A stretch of DNA of 64,000 bases from JACPPO01 sp965262505 (GTDB lineage Bacteria > Acidobacteriota > Vicinamibacteria > Vicinamibacterales > UBA2999). The translations under genes were made by a program, and so were the position numbers. The notes beneath the pieces were generated by a model. It did no database searches and was not told where the DNA came from. It saw nothing but the letters and a program-made list of their open reading frames with translations. Below are positions 1-7,094 of the stretch, in pieces. Numbering within the stretch: the first letter of the stretch is position 1; each line of letters opens with the position of its first letter. Where the stretch lies: NCBI GenBank assembly GCA_965262505.1, contig CBDHFM010000021.1:31392-95391 (forward strand), in the 5' to 3' direction.

Positions 1-81
1 TGGTGCCCGGGCCGACAAAACCTTGGGAACCGTCTCGAGCGGCTGGGTACTACGTCCGAGCACTCCGTCGAATTTGCTCAT
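1..81 (-). CDS. partial gene downstream of parA (N-terminus only)
   Basis: The reading frame starts at an ATG (complement of 79-81) one base after the parA stop and runs off the left edge of the window. The visible residues begin MSKFDGVLGR and no domain can be recognised. By analogy with the other partition loci here (3508, 12430, 15186, 44763), the gene after parA usually encodes a small ribbon-helix-helix partner, so that is the likely identity. This is inference from position only. Confidence 0.4.
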   Translation of the reverse strand, partial: MSKFDGVLGRSTQPLETVPKVLSARAP

Positions 82-82
82 C

Positions 83-774
83 TCAACTCAACTCCTTCCC
101 CACGTGCGCATACGCCTCCCAGGCTCGACGTGCGCGTGGATCTCCAGCGACGTCAGAGACCACAATGCCGGCGAGTGCGGCCTTGGCGAACGCGGCCAAG
201 CGCGGGATCGCGGTAGTGAATACCGGTACGTGCTGGGCAGCCAAGCTGGCACGTGCCTCGTCGCCATCCCGTGACGGGGCGGGCGGTACGATGGTCAGCA
301 ACACGCGGTAGTTCGTTGCGCCGAGCGTTTCCAGCGCCCCGACTGTTTGAACCAAGGCATCTAGTACCTCGTCGCAGTGAATTTGACCGGTTCACTTTCA
401 GGCCTCCCCCTCTTGACCGTGGGCCCAGGCAATCGATCAAAACCACTGCGCCGGGGTATTAGAGCCAATGCATCCGGGGTGGTTGGAATGATCAAGTGAT
501 CGCAGCCTGCCACCAGAGCCTCGAGGTCCTCGCGAACTGGCCGGGCCGCCGTGTCAATCACGATGTGCTCGAACTCCCTGCTCACCTTGGCGGCCTGGCG
601 CTCGTCAACCACCCGGAACGGGAGAGTTCCATTCCGCCCCCATCCCGTCGCGCTTCGATTCAAATCGCCATCAACCAGAACTGCTGGCGCCTGTCGCTGC
701 AGATACGCCGCGAGGTGTAGAGCCGTGGTGGTCTTGCCGATTCCACCCTTATACCCAGTGACCGTGATGATCAC
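83..774 (-). pseudogene. parA: ParA partition ATPase split by a 96-bp MITE
   Basis: ParA/Soj-type ATPases drive plasmid partition. The first part (774 down to about 460) starts MIITVTGYKGGIGKTT, a deviant Walker A motif, and contains VIDTAARP (switch region) and IIPTTPDALAL. The frame is then broken by an inserted element at 364-459. If that element and one TA are removed, the frame reads continuously through LALDALVQTV into the C-terminal half, ending with the stop at 83-85. The insertion therefore hit an intact gene exactly at a TA. The truncated product keeps Walker A but lacks the C-terminal third. A small downstream gene starts one base after the stop. Confidence 0.9.
364..459 (-). mobile_element. 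96-bp MITE, copy 1 (inside parA)
   Basis: This 96-bp sequence has imperfect terminal inverted repeats of about 30 bp, with outer ends GTACCTCG and GTACCCCGG type, and is flanked by TA on both sides. It is in reverse orientation to the three copies at 10175-10270, 10673-10768 and 10771-10866. It codes for nothing plausible. TA duplication and this size fit a non-autonomous element moved by an IS630/Tc1-mariner-type transposase. Its ends do not match the IS630 at 41186-42209, so a different enzyme must have mobilised it. Confidence 0.85.
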
Positions 775-886
775 GTGGTGCAGTATACAGCCATTTAATG
801 GTTTGAAGGCTTAAGCTCTCAAACAGTTAACTTTTTAAGTGGCCATATGCCTGTAACGTGTGGTGATATATTTGACACCAACTCCC
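775..886. promoter_or_regulatory. divergent promoter region between parA and the HigB-like gene
   Basis: This AT-richer 110-bp stretch separates the leftward parA from the rightward toxin gene and must hold both promoters. A TTGACA lies at 872-877, but no convincing -10 box at the right distance could be fixed by eye. No clear operator palindrome was seen. Confidence 0.4.
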
Positions 887-1240
887 ATGAGAAGCAGAGA
901 TACGCGGCCGATCGCGTGGATCAAGGCGGCCCGCAAGGCGTTCGTCAGCTTTCCCAAAGGAGCGCAGGATGAGATTCTGCGGGCGCTGACGGTCGCGGCC
1001 GAAGGCCAAAAGGCCGACATCGCCAAGCCGCTGAAAGGTGTCGGCGCCGGCGTATTCGAGGTGGCGCTCCAGTACCGCACCGATGCGTATCGGACGGTCT
1101 ACGCGCTGCGGATCGGGGAGCGGCTGTGGGTTGTGCACGCCTTCCAGAAGAAGGCGAAGCGTGGGATCAAGACCCCAATGAAGGAGATCGATCTGATCCG
1201 CGAGCGTCTGAAACAATTGAATCAGGAGGTCCAGCTATGA
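887..1240 (+). CDS. HigB/Gp49-like RelE-superfamily toxin
   Basis: This 117-residue protein has the pattern of phage-derived Gp49-like/HigB toxins, ribosome-dependent mRNA endonucleases of the RelE fold. The core reads GAGVFEVALQYRTDAYRTVYAL, followed by RLWVVHAFQKKAKRGIKTP and an (I/L)xxARERLK-like end, all typical of the family. Toxin precedes antitoxin, as in higBA, and the stop overlaps the antitoxin start (ATGA at 1237-1240), so the two are translationally coupled. The ATG at 887 gives the usual family length; a GTG at 860 is the alternative. No strong ribosome-binding site is visible before either start. Confidence 0.8.
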   Translation: MRSRDTRPIAWIKAARKAFVSFPKGAQDEILRALTVAAEGQKADIAKPLKGVGAGVFEVALQYRTDAYRTVYALRIGERLWVVHAFQKKAKRGIKTPMKEIDLIRERLKQLNQEVQL

Positions 1241-1569
1241 GCAAAACAGCCGACGATGATGAGCTGGTGTACGGCAGCGGCAATGTCTTCCGTGACTTCG
1301 GCCGCGCGGACGCCGACGTGCAGCAGACCAAGGCGCTGCTGGCCGCCCGCATCATTGGCATTCTTGACGATGAAGGGCTTTCGACGCGCAAGGCTGAGGG
1401 CCGCACCGGCATCAGCCACGCGGACTTTACCCGTATTCGCAACGTACAGCTTGGCCGTTTCACCATTGACCGGCTGATGACTGTGCTCAACAAGCTCGGC
1501 CAGCACGTAGACGTGCAGATCGACGTTCACCCGCGTAGGGCTGCTGAAGAAACGTCTCCGCATCCGTGA
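1237..1569 (+). CDS. HigA-like XRE-family antitoxin
   Basis: The 110-residue product has a helix-turn-helix of the XRE type in its middle (about residues 40-90: ALLAARIIGILDDEGLSTRKAEGRTGISHADFTRIRNV, here given for location only), followed by a LGRFTIDRLMTVLNKLGQ segment that is common in HigA-type antitoxins. It should bind the upstream toxin and the module promoter. A good ribosome-binding site (AGGAGG at about 1224-1229) precedes the ATG, inside the end of the toxin gene. Confidence 0.8.
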   Translation: MSKTADDDELVYGSGNVFRDFGRADADVQQTKALLAARIIGILDDEGLSTRKAEGRTGISHADFTRIRNVQLGRFTIDRLMTVLNKLGQHVDVQIDVHPRRAAEETSPHP

Positions 1570-1597
1570 AGCATCGTGGGGCGCGGGATTTCTCTGT

Positions 1598-1942
1598 GTG
1601 ATCAACCTCGGCCGTGCTTACCATCGGCAAACGTACTGGTATCTACCGCTGTTGAGCGAACTCCAGACGACCCGCGAACTCTACAAGCAGATATATCTGA
1701 GAGAGTCCTACAACCAAAAGGAATCATGGGACGGCGATTCATCGCAGCAGGAACAAGAGGTGGACGATTTATTCCAGCACGCGCTGGAAATGAGAATTAG
1801 TGAGGCCGCTGACCAAAACACCAAAAACAACGACCGGCGCAGCGACCGCTATCTGTACTGGGCTCGGGTCGCGATCTTCGGGGCACTGGGTTTAACCGCT
1901 ATCACGGGTATATCCTACGTTTTAGATCAGGTGAGGTACTGA
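1598..1942 (+). CDS. small membrane-anchored protein of unknown function
   Basis: This 114-residue frame begins at a GTG with no obvious ribosome-binding site, so its true N-terminus is uncertain and it may be truncated. The first 90 residues are polar and acidic (SSQQEQEVDD, NNDRRSDRYLYWAR). Residues of about 94-110 form one hydrophobic helix (VAIFGALGLTAITGISYVL), suggesting a C-terminal membrane anchor. It lies two bases before a short proline-rich gene. I do not recognise a family. Confidence 0.5.
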   Translation: MINLGRAYHRQTYWYLPLLSELQTTRELYKQIYLRESYNQKESWDGDSSQQEQEVDDLFQHALEMRISEAADQNTKNNDRRSDRYLYWARVAIFGALGLTAITGISYVLDQVRY

Positions 1943-1943
1943 G

Positions 1944-2063
1944 ATGCCGAGTCAAGACACCAAGACACCGCCGCCGCCACCGGTTACCAAACCAGCGCCG
2001 GTTAATATCAAGCCTCAGCTGCCGGAATTTCCCCCGAACCGAATAATCAGGGAGGGTGATTGA
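1944..2063 (+). CDS. 39-residue proline-rich peptide
   Basis: A short frame starts with ATG one base after the preceding stop and encodes MPSQDTKTPPPPPVTKPAPV followed by 19 more residues, ending in REGD. Nearly a third of it is proline. The tight spacing suggests it is translated together with the membrane protein before it. It is too short for family assignment; coding status rests on the spacing and the clean start and stop. Confidence 0.4.
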   Translation: MPSQDTKTPPPPPVTKPAPVNIKPQLPEFPPNRIIREGD

Positions 2064-2090
2064 CCCGTCGGACGCCGGGCCGCGAGTAGC

Positions 2091-2215
2091 TTACCCGGCG
2101 TCCACGAGGCGCAGTTGCGACGGTGCGATGCGCGGCGGTGATGGCGAGAGCAGCAGCGCACCCTTGACCGTCTGGTAGTGCAGGTCCGGCGTGAGTGTGT
2201 ACTCGAGCCGAAGGA
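2091..2215 (-). pseudogene. 3' remnant of a plasmid Rep gene
   Basis: Read on the minus strand, the last 40 or so codons give LTPDLHYQTVKGALLLSPSPPRIAPSQLRL and a stop. This matches, residue for residue in most places, the ends of the intact Rep proteins at 11433-12428 and 43609-44601 (LNYHTVTGG... PSPPRIPPA). The upstream part is missing and the sequence runs directly into IS3 material. It marks a recombination junction between a lost replicon and the IS. Confidence 0.85.
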
Positions 2216-2219
2216 CTAT

Positions 2220-2429
2220 GGACACCGTAGCGGGCCGCCAGTTCCGCCATCGGTGCCAAACCTGATTACCAACTGGAAGACGAAGGCTCGGCAGCAGGTG
2301 CTGGCCGGCTGATCGGGGAATCACGAGCGGCAAGAGGCCTCTCGGGAGGCCGAAATCCAGCAACTGCGGGCGAAGATTGGCGAGCTCGTCATTGAGCGGG
2401 ATTTTTTATCCAAGGCCTTCGGTCGTTGA
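2220..2429 (+). pseudogene. IS3 orfA remnant with a local inversion and a nonsense codon
   Basis: From about 2266 the plus strand reads NWKTKARQQVLAG, stop, then EIQQLRAKIGELVIERDFLSKAFGR and the normal orfA stop at 2427-2429. The preceding family motif, normally ELAARYGVHP before the NWK motif, is present on the opposite strand at about 2264-2220 (MAELAARYGVH). A piece of about 45 bp therefore appears flipped within orfA. The frame is dead, so the fused OrfAB transposase cannot be made. Confidence 0.7.
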
Positions 2430-3313
2430 GCCACGGCCGAAGAGTCGGGATGATTGATCCCGCCCACACACGGCTCAGTCTCGTGCGGCAGTGTCGCTTC
2501 GTGTCCATTGCCCGCTCGTCGTTCTCCTACGGGGGCACGGGCGAGAGTCCGTTGAATCTGCGCCTGATGCGGTCGATTGACGCGCAGTTTTTGGAGACGC
2601 CGTTCTACGGCTCGCGGCAGATGCACCGCTGGCTCCGCCGGCAGGGCGACACGGTCTCTCGGAAACGGGTGCGCCGCCTGCTCCGGGTGCTGGGGGTGCA
2701 CGCGGTCTTCCAGCGGCCCCGGATGTCTCAGCCGCACCCGGGACACAGGATCTATCCCTACCTGCTGCGCGACCTGCCGATCACGCGGCCGAATCACGTG
2801 TGGTGCACGGCTGTCACCTACATCCCACTGCAGCGGGGCTTTCTGTACCGGGTCGCGGTAATGGACTGGGCGAGCCGCAGGGTGCTGGCCTGGCGCCTGT
2901 CCAACACGCTCGAGGCGAGCTTCTGCGTGGCGGCCTTGCGAGAGGCGCTCAAGGGCTCTGGTCCTCCCGAGATCTTCAAGAGCGACCAGGGGAGTCAATT
3001 CACCAGCGGCGACGTCACCGACGTGCTCAAGGAGGCTGGTATTCGCATCTCGATGGACGGCAAGGGCCGCTGGATGGACAACGTGTTTATCGAGCGCCTG
3101 TGGCGATCGCTCAAGTACGAGTGCGTGTACCTGTCCGAGTTCACCACTGGCTCTGAGGCCCGAACCGGCATCGGCGGGTGGATGGACTTCTACAACCGGT
3201 GCCGGCCCCACTCGTCGCTCAACGGTCGGACGCCCGAAGAGGCGTACACTAGCGGCGACGCTGACCGGAGCCTGGGGCTCCGCCCCACCTCCGGCCAGCC
3301 AAACGCAGCGTGA
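2426..3313 (+). CDS. IS3-family transposase OrfB with first catalytic Asp replaced by Ala
   Basis: OrfB of IS3 elements carries the DDE integrase core. The protein has the N-terminal HTH_21-like part (PFYGSRQMHRWLRRQG), then WCTAVTYI where the family has W(A/C)TDITYI, then SDQGSQFTS (second Asp) and VFIERLWRSLKYE (Glu), ending with FYNRCRPHSSLNGRTPEE. The first catalytic Asp is therefore Ala. With orfA broken too, this copy should be inactive. The frame overlaps the orfA stop, as is usual for frameshift-expressed IS3 transposases. Confidence 0.9.
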   Translation: MSHGRRVGMIDPAHTRLSLVRQCRFVSIARSSFSYGGTGESPLNLRLMRSIDAQFLETPFYGSRQMHRWLRRQGDTVSRKRVRRLLRVLGVHAVFQRPRMSQPHPGHRIYPYLLRDLPITRPNHVWCTAVTYIPLQRGFLYRVAVMDWASRRVLAWRLSNTLEASFCVAALREALKGSGPPEIFKSDQGSQFTSGDVTDVLKEAGIRISMDGKGRWMDNVFIERLWRSLKYECVYLSEFTTGSEARTGIGGWMDFYNRCRPHSSLNGRTPEEAYTSGDADRSLGLRPTSGQPNAA

Positions 3314-3376
3314 ATCATGAACCCGGATTCCACCGTAGCTGTGACGAACACCTGTCCGAAGGATGGGGTCCACCTC

Positions 3377-3521
3377 TGCCGCCGCCCTCGGATTAACCGT
3401 GACGGAGTTTCAGCCCAGCAGCCCCGCCGCTGATGAAGCCCGCCAGGTCGCCCGGTGGATCGGGCACGTCCTCGCACAACCCGACATGTTGAAAGGAGCC
3501 ATACCCCATGGCACGAGTTGA
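3377..3521 (+). pseudogene. C-terminal remnant of a second parA
   Basis: Immediately after the IS3 right end, one plus-strand frame reads ALGLTVTEFQPSSPAADEAR followed by RWIGHVLAQP and a TGA. This is the shape of a ParA C-terminus (GxTVxEx.P.S.AA.E). It overlaps the start of a ribbon-helix-helix gene, just as parA does elsewhere in the window. The 5' part has been lost to the IS3 element. Confidence 0.65.
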
Positions 3522-3747
3522 CCTTGCCGCTGCCCTTGACGAGGCGGGGCACCACACCCGGCCGGCCAAGGTGCCAGTGCCGCAGGTGCGCCCCGCGACG
3601 ACGGCGATCACCGTACATTGTGATCCCGAGGTACGCGAGCAACTGAAACGGCTCGCCCTCGACCAACACACGACGATGCGCCGGTTGATCTGTCAGGCGC
3701 TCAACGAGCTGTTCGCCTCGCATCAGCTGCCGGAAATTGCGCAATAG
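3508..3747 (+). CDS. ribbon-helix-helix partition partner
   Basis: This 79-residue protein has an unstructured, basic N-terminal tail and a C-terminal ribbon-helix-helix of about residues 30-72 (TTAITVHCDPEVREQLKRLA then TTMRRLICQALNELF). Such proteins, ParG- or CopG-like, bind the centromere and regulate parA. The start ATG lies inside the end of the parA remnant and is preceded by GAAAGGAG. With its parA destroyed by IS3, the gene is probably orphaned and may have lost its promoter. Confidence 0.8.
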   Translation: MARVDLAAALDEAGHHTRPAKVPVPQVRPATTAITVHCDPEVREQLKRLALDQHTTMRRLICQALNELFASHQLPEIAQ

Positions 3748-3806
3748 CATCAGAAGGCGACGCCAGACTAATCAGGTGAGCAAGAACAAACAGCTGAGGA
3801 TCAACA

Positions 3807-4085
3807 ATGCCTGAACTAACCGCTGAACCGCGCCATCAATCGGGGGGCTTGGCCGTCGCCCTGGCGAAGCTCAATCTTGACGCCCTGACCGTCGCCGACG
3901 CGGTCGCCGATGTCGCCGCTACCGCCGGCGAAAATGTCACGACGGCGATCCGCGCAGACATCAAGGAATTGGCTGGCTCGATCCAATCGCTCCACCGCGA
4001 GGTCGCCACGCTCCGCTGGATGATCGGGATCGGCTTCACCCTGCTGAGTATCTTCCTCGCTCTCTCAACGTTCCTCCGCGCTTAG
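3807..4085 (+). CDS. small coiled-coil protein with C-terminal membrane helix
   Basis: The 92-residue product has a helical region with heptad-like spacing (about residues 20-68: IKELAGSIQSLHREVATLRW) and one transmembrane helix at the C-terminus (about 68-90: MIGIGFTLLSIFLALSTFL). Function is unknown. Similar small tail-anchored proteins occur at 7947-8150 and 10389-10673 beside plasmid maintenance genes. A fragment with the same VADVA.TAGENVTTAIR core lies on the minus strand near 61335-61400. It may be a conserved accessory of these replicons. Confidence 0.7.
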   Translation: MPELTAEPRHQSGGLAVALAKLNLDALTVADAVADVAATAGENVTTAIRADIKELAGSIQSLHREVATLRWMIGIGFTLLSIFLALSTFLRA

Positions 4086-4113
4086 GCCTGTGCAGCGCCG
4101 AGGGAGGGGTTCG

Positions 4114-4206
4114 ATGAGCACAGACGACCAGCAGAAACGCGGCGGGCTCGTGCCGATCGGTAAGCCGCGCGGTTCCCCAATGACGCGGCGGGATTCAAGG
4201 CGCTGA
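4114..4206 (+). pseudogene. 5' remnant of a Rep gene
   Basis: The ATG at 4114 opens a frame reading MSTDDQQKRGGLVPIGKP and then breaks off. The KRGG(L/F)VPIG motif is the N-terminus of the Rep proteins in this window (12428, 15179, 44601). The rest has been replaced by IS110-like sequence. The same N-terminal piece recurs at 61557. Confidence 0.8.
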
Positions 4207-4385
4207 TCGCGTGGATCGAGGTGCCGGTTCGCGCCGTCACCTACGAGCCGACCGGAACGGTGGCACCGCGCCTTCGAGGAAGTGCTGCTCAAGGCCGGGT
4301 TGCCGTTGGTGCGTGTCAACCCGTTGCACGCGCGACGCTTTGCGCAGGCCATCGGCCAACGGGCCTTAAAGAGGACATCGGTGCA
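4182..4385 (+). pseudogene. IS110-family transposase remnant
   Basis: Spread over two frames are pieces typical of IS110 (DEDD) transposases: GFKALIAWIE, VRAVTYEPTG, HRAFEEVLLKAGLPLVRVNP and HARRFAQAIGQRA. The frame shifts near 4260 and the sequence decays after 4360. No ends could be identified. The fragment joins the Rep 5' scrap on its left. Confidence 0.75.
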
Positions 4386-4573
4386 GCTCGTCTACGCGGC
4401 AAATGATTCACAAGGTCGTGGTGAGTTGCATCCACCGCGTCGGTCTTGGGTCATTCCTTTTCGGAATGACGACTGGACGACTCATTCCAGGCTTGGTCAT
4501 GATGTAATGGCTGCCACGCTGTCTATCGAAGATCAGCCCTTCCTTCTCACAAAGATCGACAAGTTCCTTCCAT
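4386..4573. other. no gene; short hairpin
   Basis: No coding sequence is supported here. A small perfect hairpin (GTCATTCC, 4-5-nt loop, GGAATGAC) lies at about 4451-4471, followed at once by another CATTCC. Its role is unknown; it lacks a T-run, so it is not a clear terminator. Confidence 0.4.
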
Positions 4574-4852
4574 TTAACCGAGCGCACTTTCTGCGCTCTC
4601 TAGATGCTTAGATGCGAGATGCGCAGGAAAACACGCTTCAATGTACTGATCCCTTTTCTTGTGACTAGCCGACACTAACAACTGTGCTCTTTTCTCCGCT
4701 GGAACGGACGACGACTTCAAGAGAACAACGGATTCAACGACATCGGGACAGGACACCTCGATTGCATGCACGGCGAACCCGGCGTGATCACCATGCAGGT
4801 AGGCGCGCGCATCGTCGAGCCCGGCCATGATCTTGTCGAATGCCTTGGTCAT
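4574..4852 (-). pseudogene. truncated XRE/HigA-type antitoxin (N-terminus only)
   Basis: The first 30 residues (MTKAFDKIMAGLDDARAYLHGD and VHAIEV) match the start of small antitoxins that normally continue into an XRE helix-turn-helix with a LGLSQ motif. Here the downstream part (SCPDVVESVVLLKSSS...) shows no helix-turn-helix. The gene is therefore most likely a chimera in which the DNA-binding domain was replaced. No toxin partner is adjacent. Confidence 0.5.
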
Positions 4853-4875
4853 GGGTCGCTCCTGTAGTCTGCGGC

Positions 4876-5010
4876 TAGCTCCACGTGCGCTGTCGGTACG
4901 CAGCGAAGTCTTCTGGTGTGAATCCGTCGGCGTCCACCAACGGGTAGGACCGTTCCATCAGGACCTTTACCGCGCTGTCGATCTTCTCGTAATGCGAACC
5001 GCGCGATCAC
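4876..5010 (-). pseudogene. C-terminal fragment of an unknown small protein
   Basis: On the minus strand, after an in-frame TGA, 43 codons read as a plausible protein end: HYEKIDSAVKVLMERSYPLV, then DADGFTPEDFAAYRQRTWS and a stop. The family is not recognised. There is no start codon in place, so it is treated as a remnant. Confidence 0.35.
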
Positions 5011-5031
5011 GGCTGCGTGAGGGTCTTCGCG

Positions 5032-5226
5032 TCAGGGCGTCGTCCGGTTCTCGGCAGCCGTGCCCGTGCGCCGCACGGGCAACCGCACGTATTCTCGTTC
5101 GGAGGCCTCCTGCCTGACTCGAAGGTCCCTGAAGATGGCGTCAACGTCGTAGTCGAACCGCGCGGCGTACGCCTGCCGGATGGCTCGGACTTCAGCGATG
5201 ATCGGATCCGTCTGTTTCGTCTGCAT
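5032..5226 (-). CDS. small antitoxin-like partner of the VapC gene
   Basis: This 64-residue protein (MQTKQTDPIIAEVRAIRQAY, then AARFDYDVDAIFRDLRVRQE) belongs to a recognisable type that directly follows a PIN-domain gene. A paralogue with the same layout lies at 7576-7764 (IKDEMAREYGYDVARLAADL). The product is helical and acidic-basic mixed, with no known DNA-binding motif. The start is the ATG at 5226, because in the intact module the partner gene overlaps the end of vapC. It probably neutralises the PIN toxin. Confidence 0.65.
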   Translation of the reverse strand: MQTKQTDPIIAEVRAIRQAYAARFDYDVDAIFRDLRVRQEASEREYVRLPVRRTGTAAENRTTP

Positions 5227-5246
5227 GGTCGTCCTCTTCCATGAGT

Positions 5247-5705
5247 TCATTGGGCGTGCAAATGACCGGCGGCTCGGCCTGCCCTTCGGCACGCTCGCTC
5301 GATCCGCCACCGCACTGCGGCGTTGGCGATGTGGCGGAGATTCCAGGTCAGCAAGTAGTCGACGCCGTTCGTGGCGGCAATGCCGACATGCGCCGCATCC
5401 GCCGTCGCCTCGCGCGGAAACGCCCCTAGATCCAACAGCCTCCGAGTCAGGGCCGCCGAGTCCTCCGTGATCTCGATACGGGTGACCAATTCCAGCGCCG
5501 TCAGGCGAGCGCGGGCAGCATCCGCATCACCTGCCGCGGCTTCTGTGAACACAAGCTCCGAAGCGACGAGAGCGAACCGCTCCGGCGCGTCGCGCCACCA
5601 TTCCCGCGTCATGGCCTGCTGCGCCGCGATGATGAGATCGCGTGACGGCCGTGCTGTCAGGTAGCTGACGATGGAGGTTTCCACGTAGACGCTGGGCTTC
5701 GTCAT
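5247..5705 (-). pseudogene. PIN-domain (VapC-type) ribonuclease with frameshifted C-terminus
   Basis: VapC toxins are Mg2+-dependent RNases. The protein starts with MTKPSVYVETSIVSYLTARP (first acidic residue E9), has SELVFTEAAAGD (second acidic site) and DAAHVGIAATNGVDYLLTWN (third). Near codon 140 the frame shifts: the C-terminus reads RAAGHLHAQ, whereas the +1 frame gives EPPVICTPNELMEEDD, the family ending seen intact in the paralogue at 7095-7586. The shift also separates the gene from its partner, which it would otherwise overlap. The catalytic core is complete, so activity is not excluded. Confidence 0.75.
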
Positions 5706-5734
5706 GTTCGGGCGCCCGCAAGGTCATTCCGAGA

Positions 5735-5814
5735 GCCTCGTGGCCGATGGTGGCGCCGCCGTTCGGGGTGCTCCCCGCGCCGCTTCGCGGCTTTCCCTGC
5801 TTTCGTCGCGCCAT
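5735..5814 (-). pseudogene. 5' scrap of a type I restriction M subunit gene
   Basis: From an ATG at 5814 the minus strand reads MARRKQGKPR, then PNGGATIGHEA. The NGGxxGxEA motif following a short basic leader is the normal start of HsdM N6-adenine methyltransferases. Homology stops within about 27 codons and the frame runs into the vapC upstream region. It is only a gene start left by deletion. Confidence 0.55.
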
Positions 5815-6019
5815 GCCCGATTCCCCTCGCACGAATCCAGACCAGCGAACCGGCAGGTGGCCCGCGCCACCCATAGCGTACAACTAGCCGCCGACCGGCC
5901 TCAACGGTGTCGCCCCGCTCCCGGACGGAGGCGGCGAACGACGAGTGGGCGCTGACCGCGAGGAGAGTACCGGACGCTGCTCTTCCGTCGCCGGCCGGGG
6001 CAATCTCAAACGCTGGAAG

Positions 6020-6439
6020 CTACAAGGGAACATCCTTCTCCGCCGCCCTGTTTACCCTCTCCACCTGATCGCCCACGTTACGACTGATATTCGACGTTCG
6101 CGGCTTCACCTTGACAGCACGGTCGAGCACTTCTTCGGCCCACTGATTCAGGCTCTTGCCGGACAGTTCCGCCGCGAGCGCGGCTTGGCGGTGTACTTCG
6201 GGGCTGACGCGAAACATCATCCGGCCAGAATAGGGCTTCTGGGGTGGCTTGCCAATCCCGGCACAGGTCTCGATATAGTCCTCCACGGCCTCATGGAAGG
6301 CCTCCCGAAGGGCGTCCACGGTATCGGCGTGAAAACCGACCCCGTCGCGGATGCCCGCGATCCGGCCGGTGAAGACTCTGTCCTCGTTATTATAGTCAAT
6401 CCGGGCCGAGTACCCCTTGTGCGTCATGGTGTTCGTCAT
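6020..6439 (-). CDS. hicB: HicB-like antitoxin
   Basis: The 139-residue protein has the HicB partial RNase H-like domain (YSARIDYNNEDRVFTGRIAG, then DALREAFHEAVEDYIETC) and a C-terminal ribbon-helix-helix (MMFRVSPEVHRQAALAAELS, SLNQWAEEVLDRA). HicB binds HicA and represses the operon. It starts at the ATG at 6439, whose first bases overlap the hicA stop (ATGA), so the pair is coupled. A second in-frame ATG lies at 6427. Confidence 0.85.
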   Translation of the reverse strand: MTNTMTHKGYSARIDYNNEDRVFTGRIAGIRDGVGFHADTVDALREAFHEAVEDYIETCAGIGKPPQKPYSGRMMFRVSPEVHRQAALAAELSGKSLNQWAEEVLDRAVKVKPRTSNISRNVGDQVERVNRAAEKDVPL

Positions 6440-6693
6440 GGTGTGATCCCCATCCTTTCCAAAAACGCGCGGGCGGCGCGAATCTGATACCGCTTGGCTT
6501 CCTTGGTCGGGTGCGGGCGGTGGAACGTTTCGACCTCGCCATCCTTCTCGAACCGCACCCGTGACCCCCGGCCCTCGATCACCCGTGCGCCCGCGGCGAT
6601 GAGCAGCCCTTCGAGGGCCGCCCATTCGATGGTCCCGGACACGGGATCACGAAAGACGGCCGTCAGCGTCTTGCGCTGCTTACCCGTCATCAT
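6436..6693 (-). CDS. hicA: HicA-like mRNA interferase toxin
   Basis: This 85-residue protein (from MMTGKQRKTL) follows the HicA pattern: one domain related to the double-stranded-RNA-binding fold, with GTIEWAALEGLLIAAGARV, GSRVRFEKDG and FHRPHP, ending AARAFLERMGI. The usual G-S-H is G-S-R here, a variant that I recall in the HRPHP-containing subfamily. The ATGs at 6693 and 6690 are both plausible starts; a TTG at 6726 is less likely. The order toxin-antitoxin is the classical hicAB order. Confidence 0.85.
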   Translation of the reverse strand: MMTGKQRKTLTAVFRDPVSGTIEWAALEGLLIAAGARVIEGRGSRVRFEKDGEVETFHRPHPTKEAKRYQIRAARAFLERMGITP

Positions 6694-6726
6694 CAGAACG
6701 CTACCGTATGCTTGCAGTATGTGCAA

Positions 6727-7080
6727 TCAGTAGCCCGCCCTTCCCGATCGAATGCGCGTCCTCTCGGAGGTCACCGAAGCCTCCGTTGTGAAGGCGGTTC
6801 AATTACATGACCGCGAGGGCCGCCTCGTCGTCATGGATATGCCGACACCCCCCAGTGCAACCCCTATTCAGAATTGGATTCCCGAGGACGATTCGGGCCG
6901 TTCGTGGACGCAATTGGGCACCGCACCGCGCCCACCAACGGCGCGGTCAACGAACGGACACCGGATCGTCAAGCGCGGCGGATTGAACGACGGCGACCGC
7001 TGGGCCTGAACAGCCGTGACAGCGCATCGAGAGGTGCGACCACACGAGAAACTGGGTAAACTGCGCAGGGCTCCCTGATC
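6727..7080. other. no recognised gene
   Basis: Two overlapping plus-strand frames exist, but neither carries a recognised domain. A segment around 6860-6990 (IQNWIPEDDSGR, then in another frame FVDAIGHR and VNERTPDR) faintly resembles the N-terminal part of IS1182/IS5-type transposases with frameshifts. I could not support this further. The last 30 bases should contain the promoter for the following VapC module. Confidence 0.3.
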
Positions 7081-7094
7081 GTTTGGGTTGGCCG

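Larger units (their letters stand above)
2216..3377 (+). mobile_element. IS3-family element, copy 1, left end disrupted
   Basis: The element contains a decayed orfA and a full-length orfB. Its right end is the 75-bp sequence ending in GGATGGGGTCCACCTCT, found also at 17105-17181, 60885-60959 and 61700-61778. No left inverted repeat was found, since the left side abuts a Rep gene tail and a locally inverted piece of orfA. The right side abuts the end of a parA gene. This is the most complete of the four copies in the window. Confidence 0.8.

Noticed and set aside
364..459. The MITE considered as a product of the IS630 at 41186.
   Set aside because: Terminal sequences differ (GTACC.CG against AGCGCTTTTC).
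2321..3373. A 350-codon minus-strand frame opposite the IS3 transposase.
   Set aside because: It is the antisense shadow of a transposase whose motifs are on the plus strand.
6752..7059. Two overlapping frames considered as genes.
   Set aside because: No domain, no ribosome-binding site and only a faint transposase resemblance.
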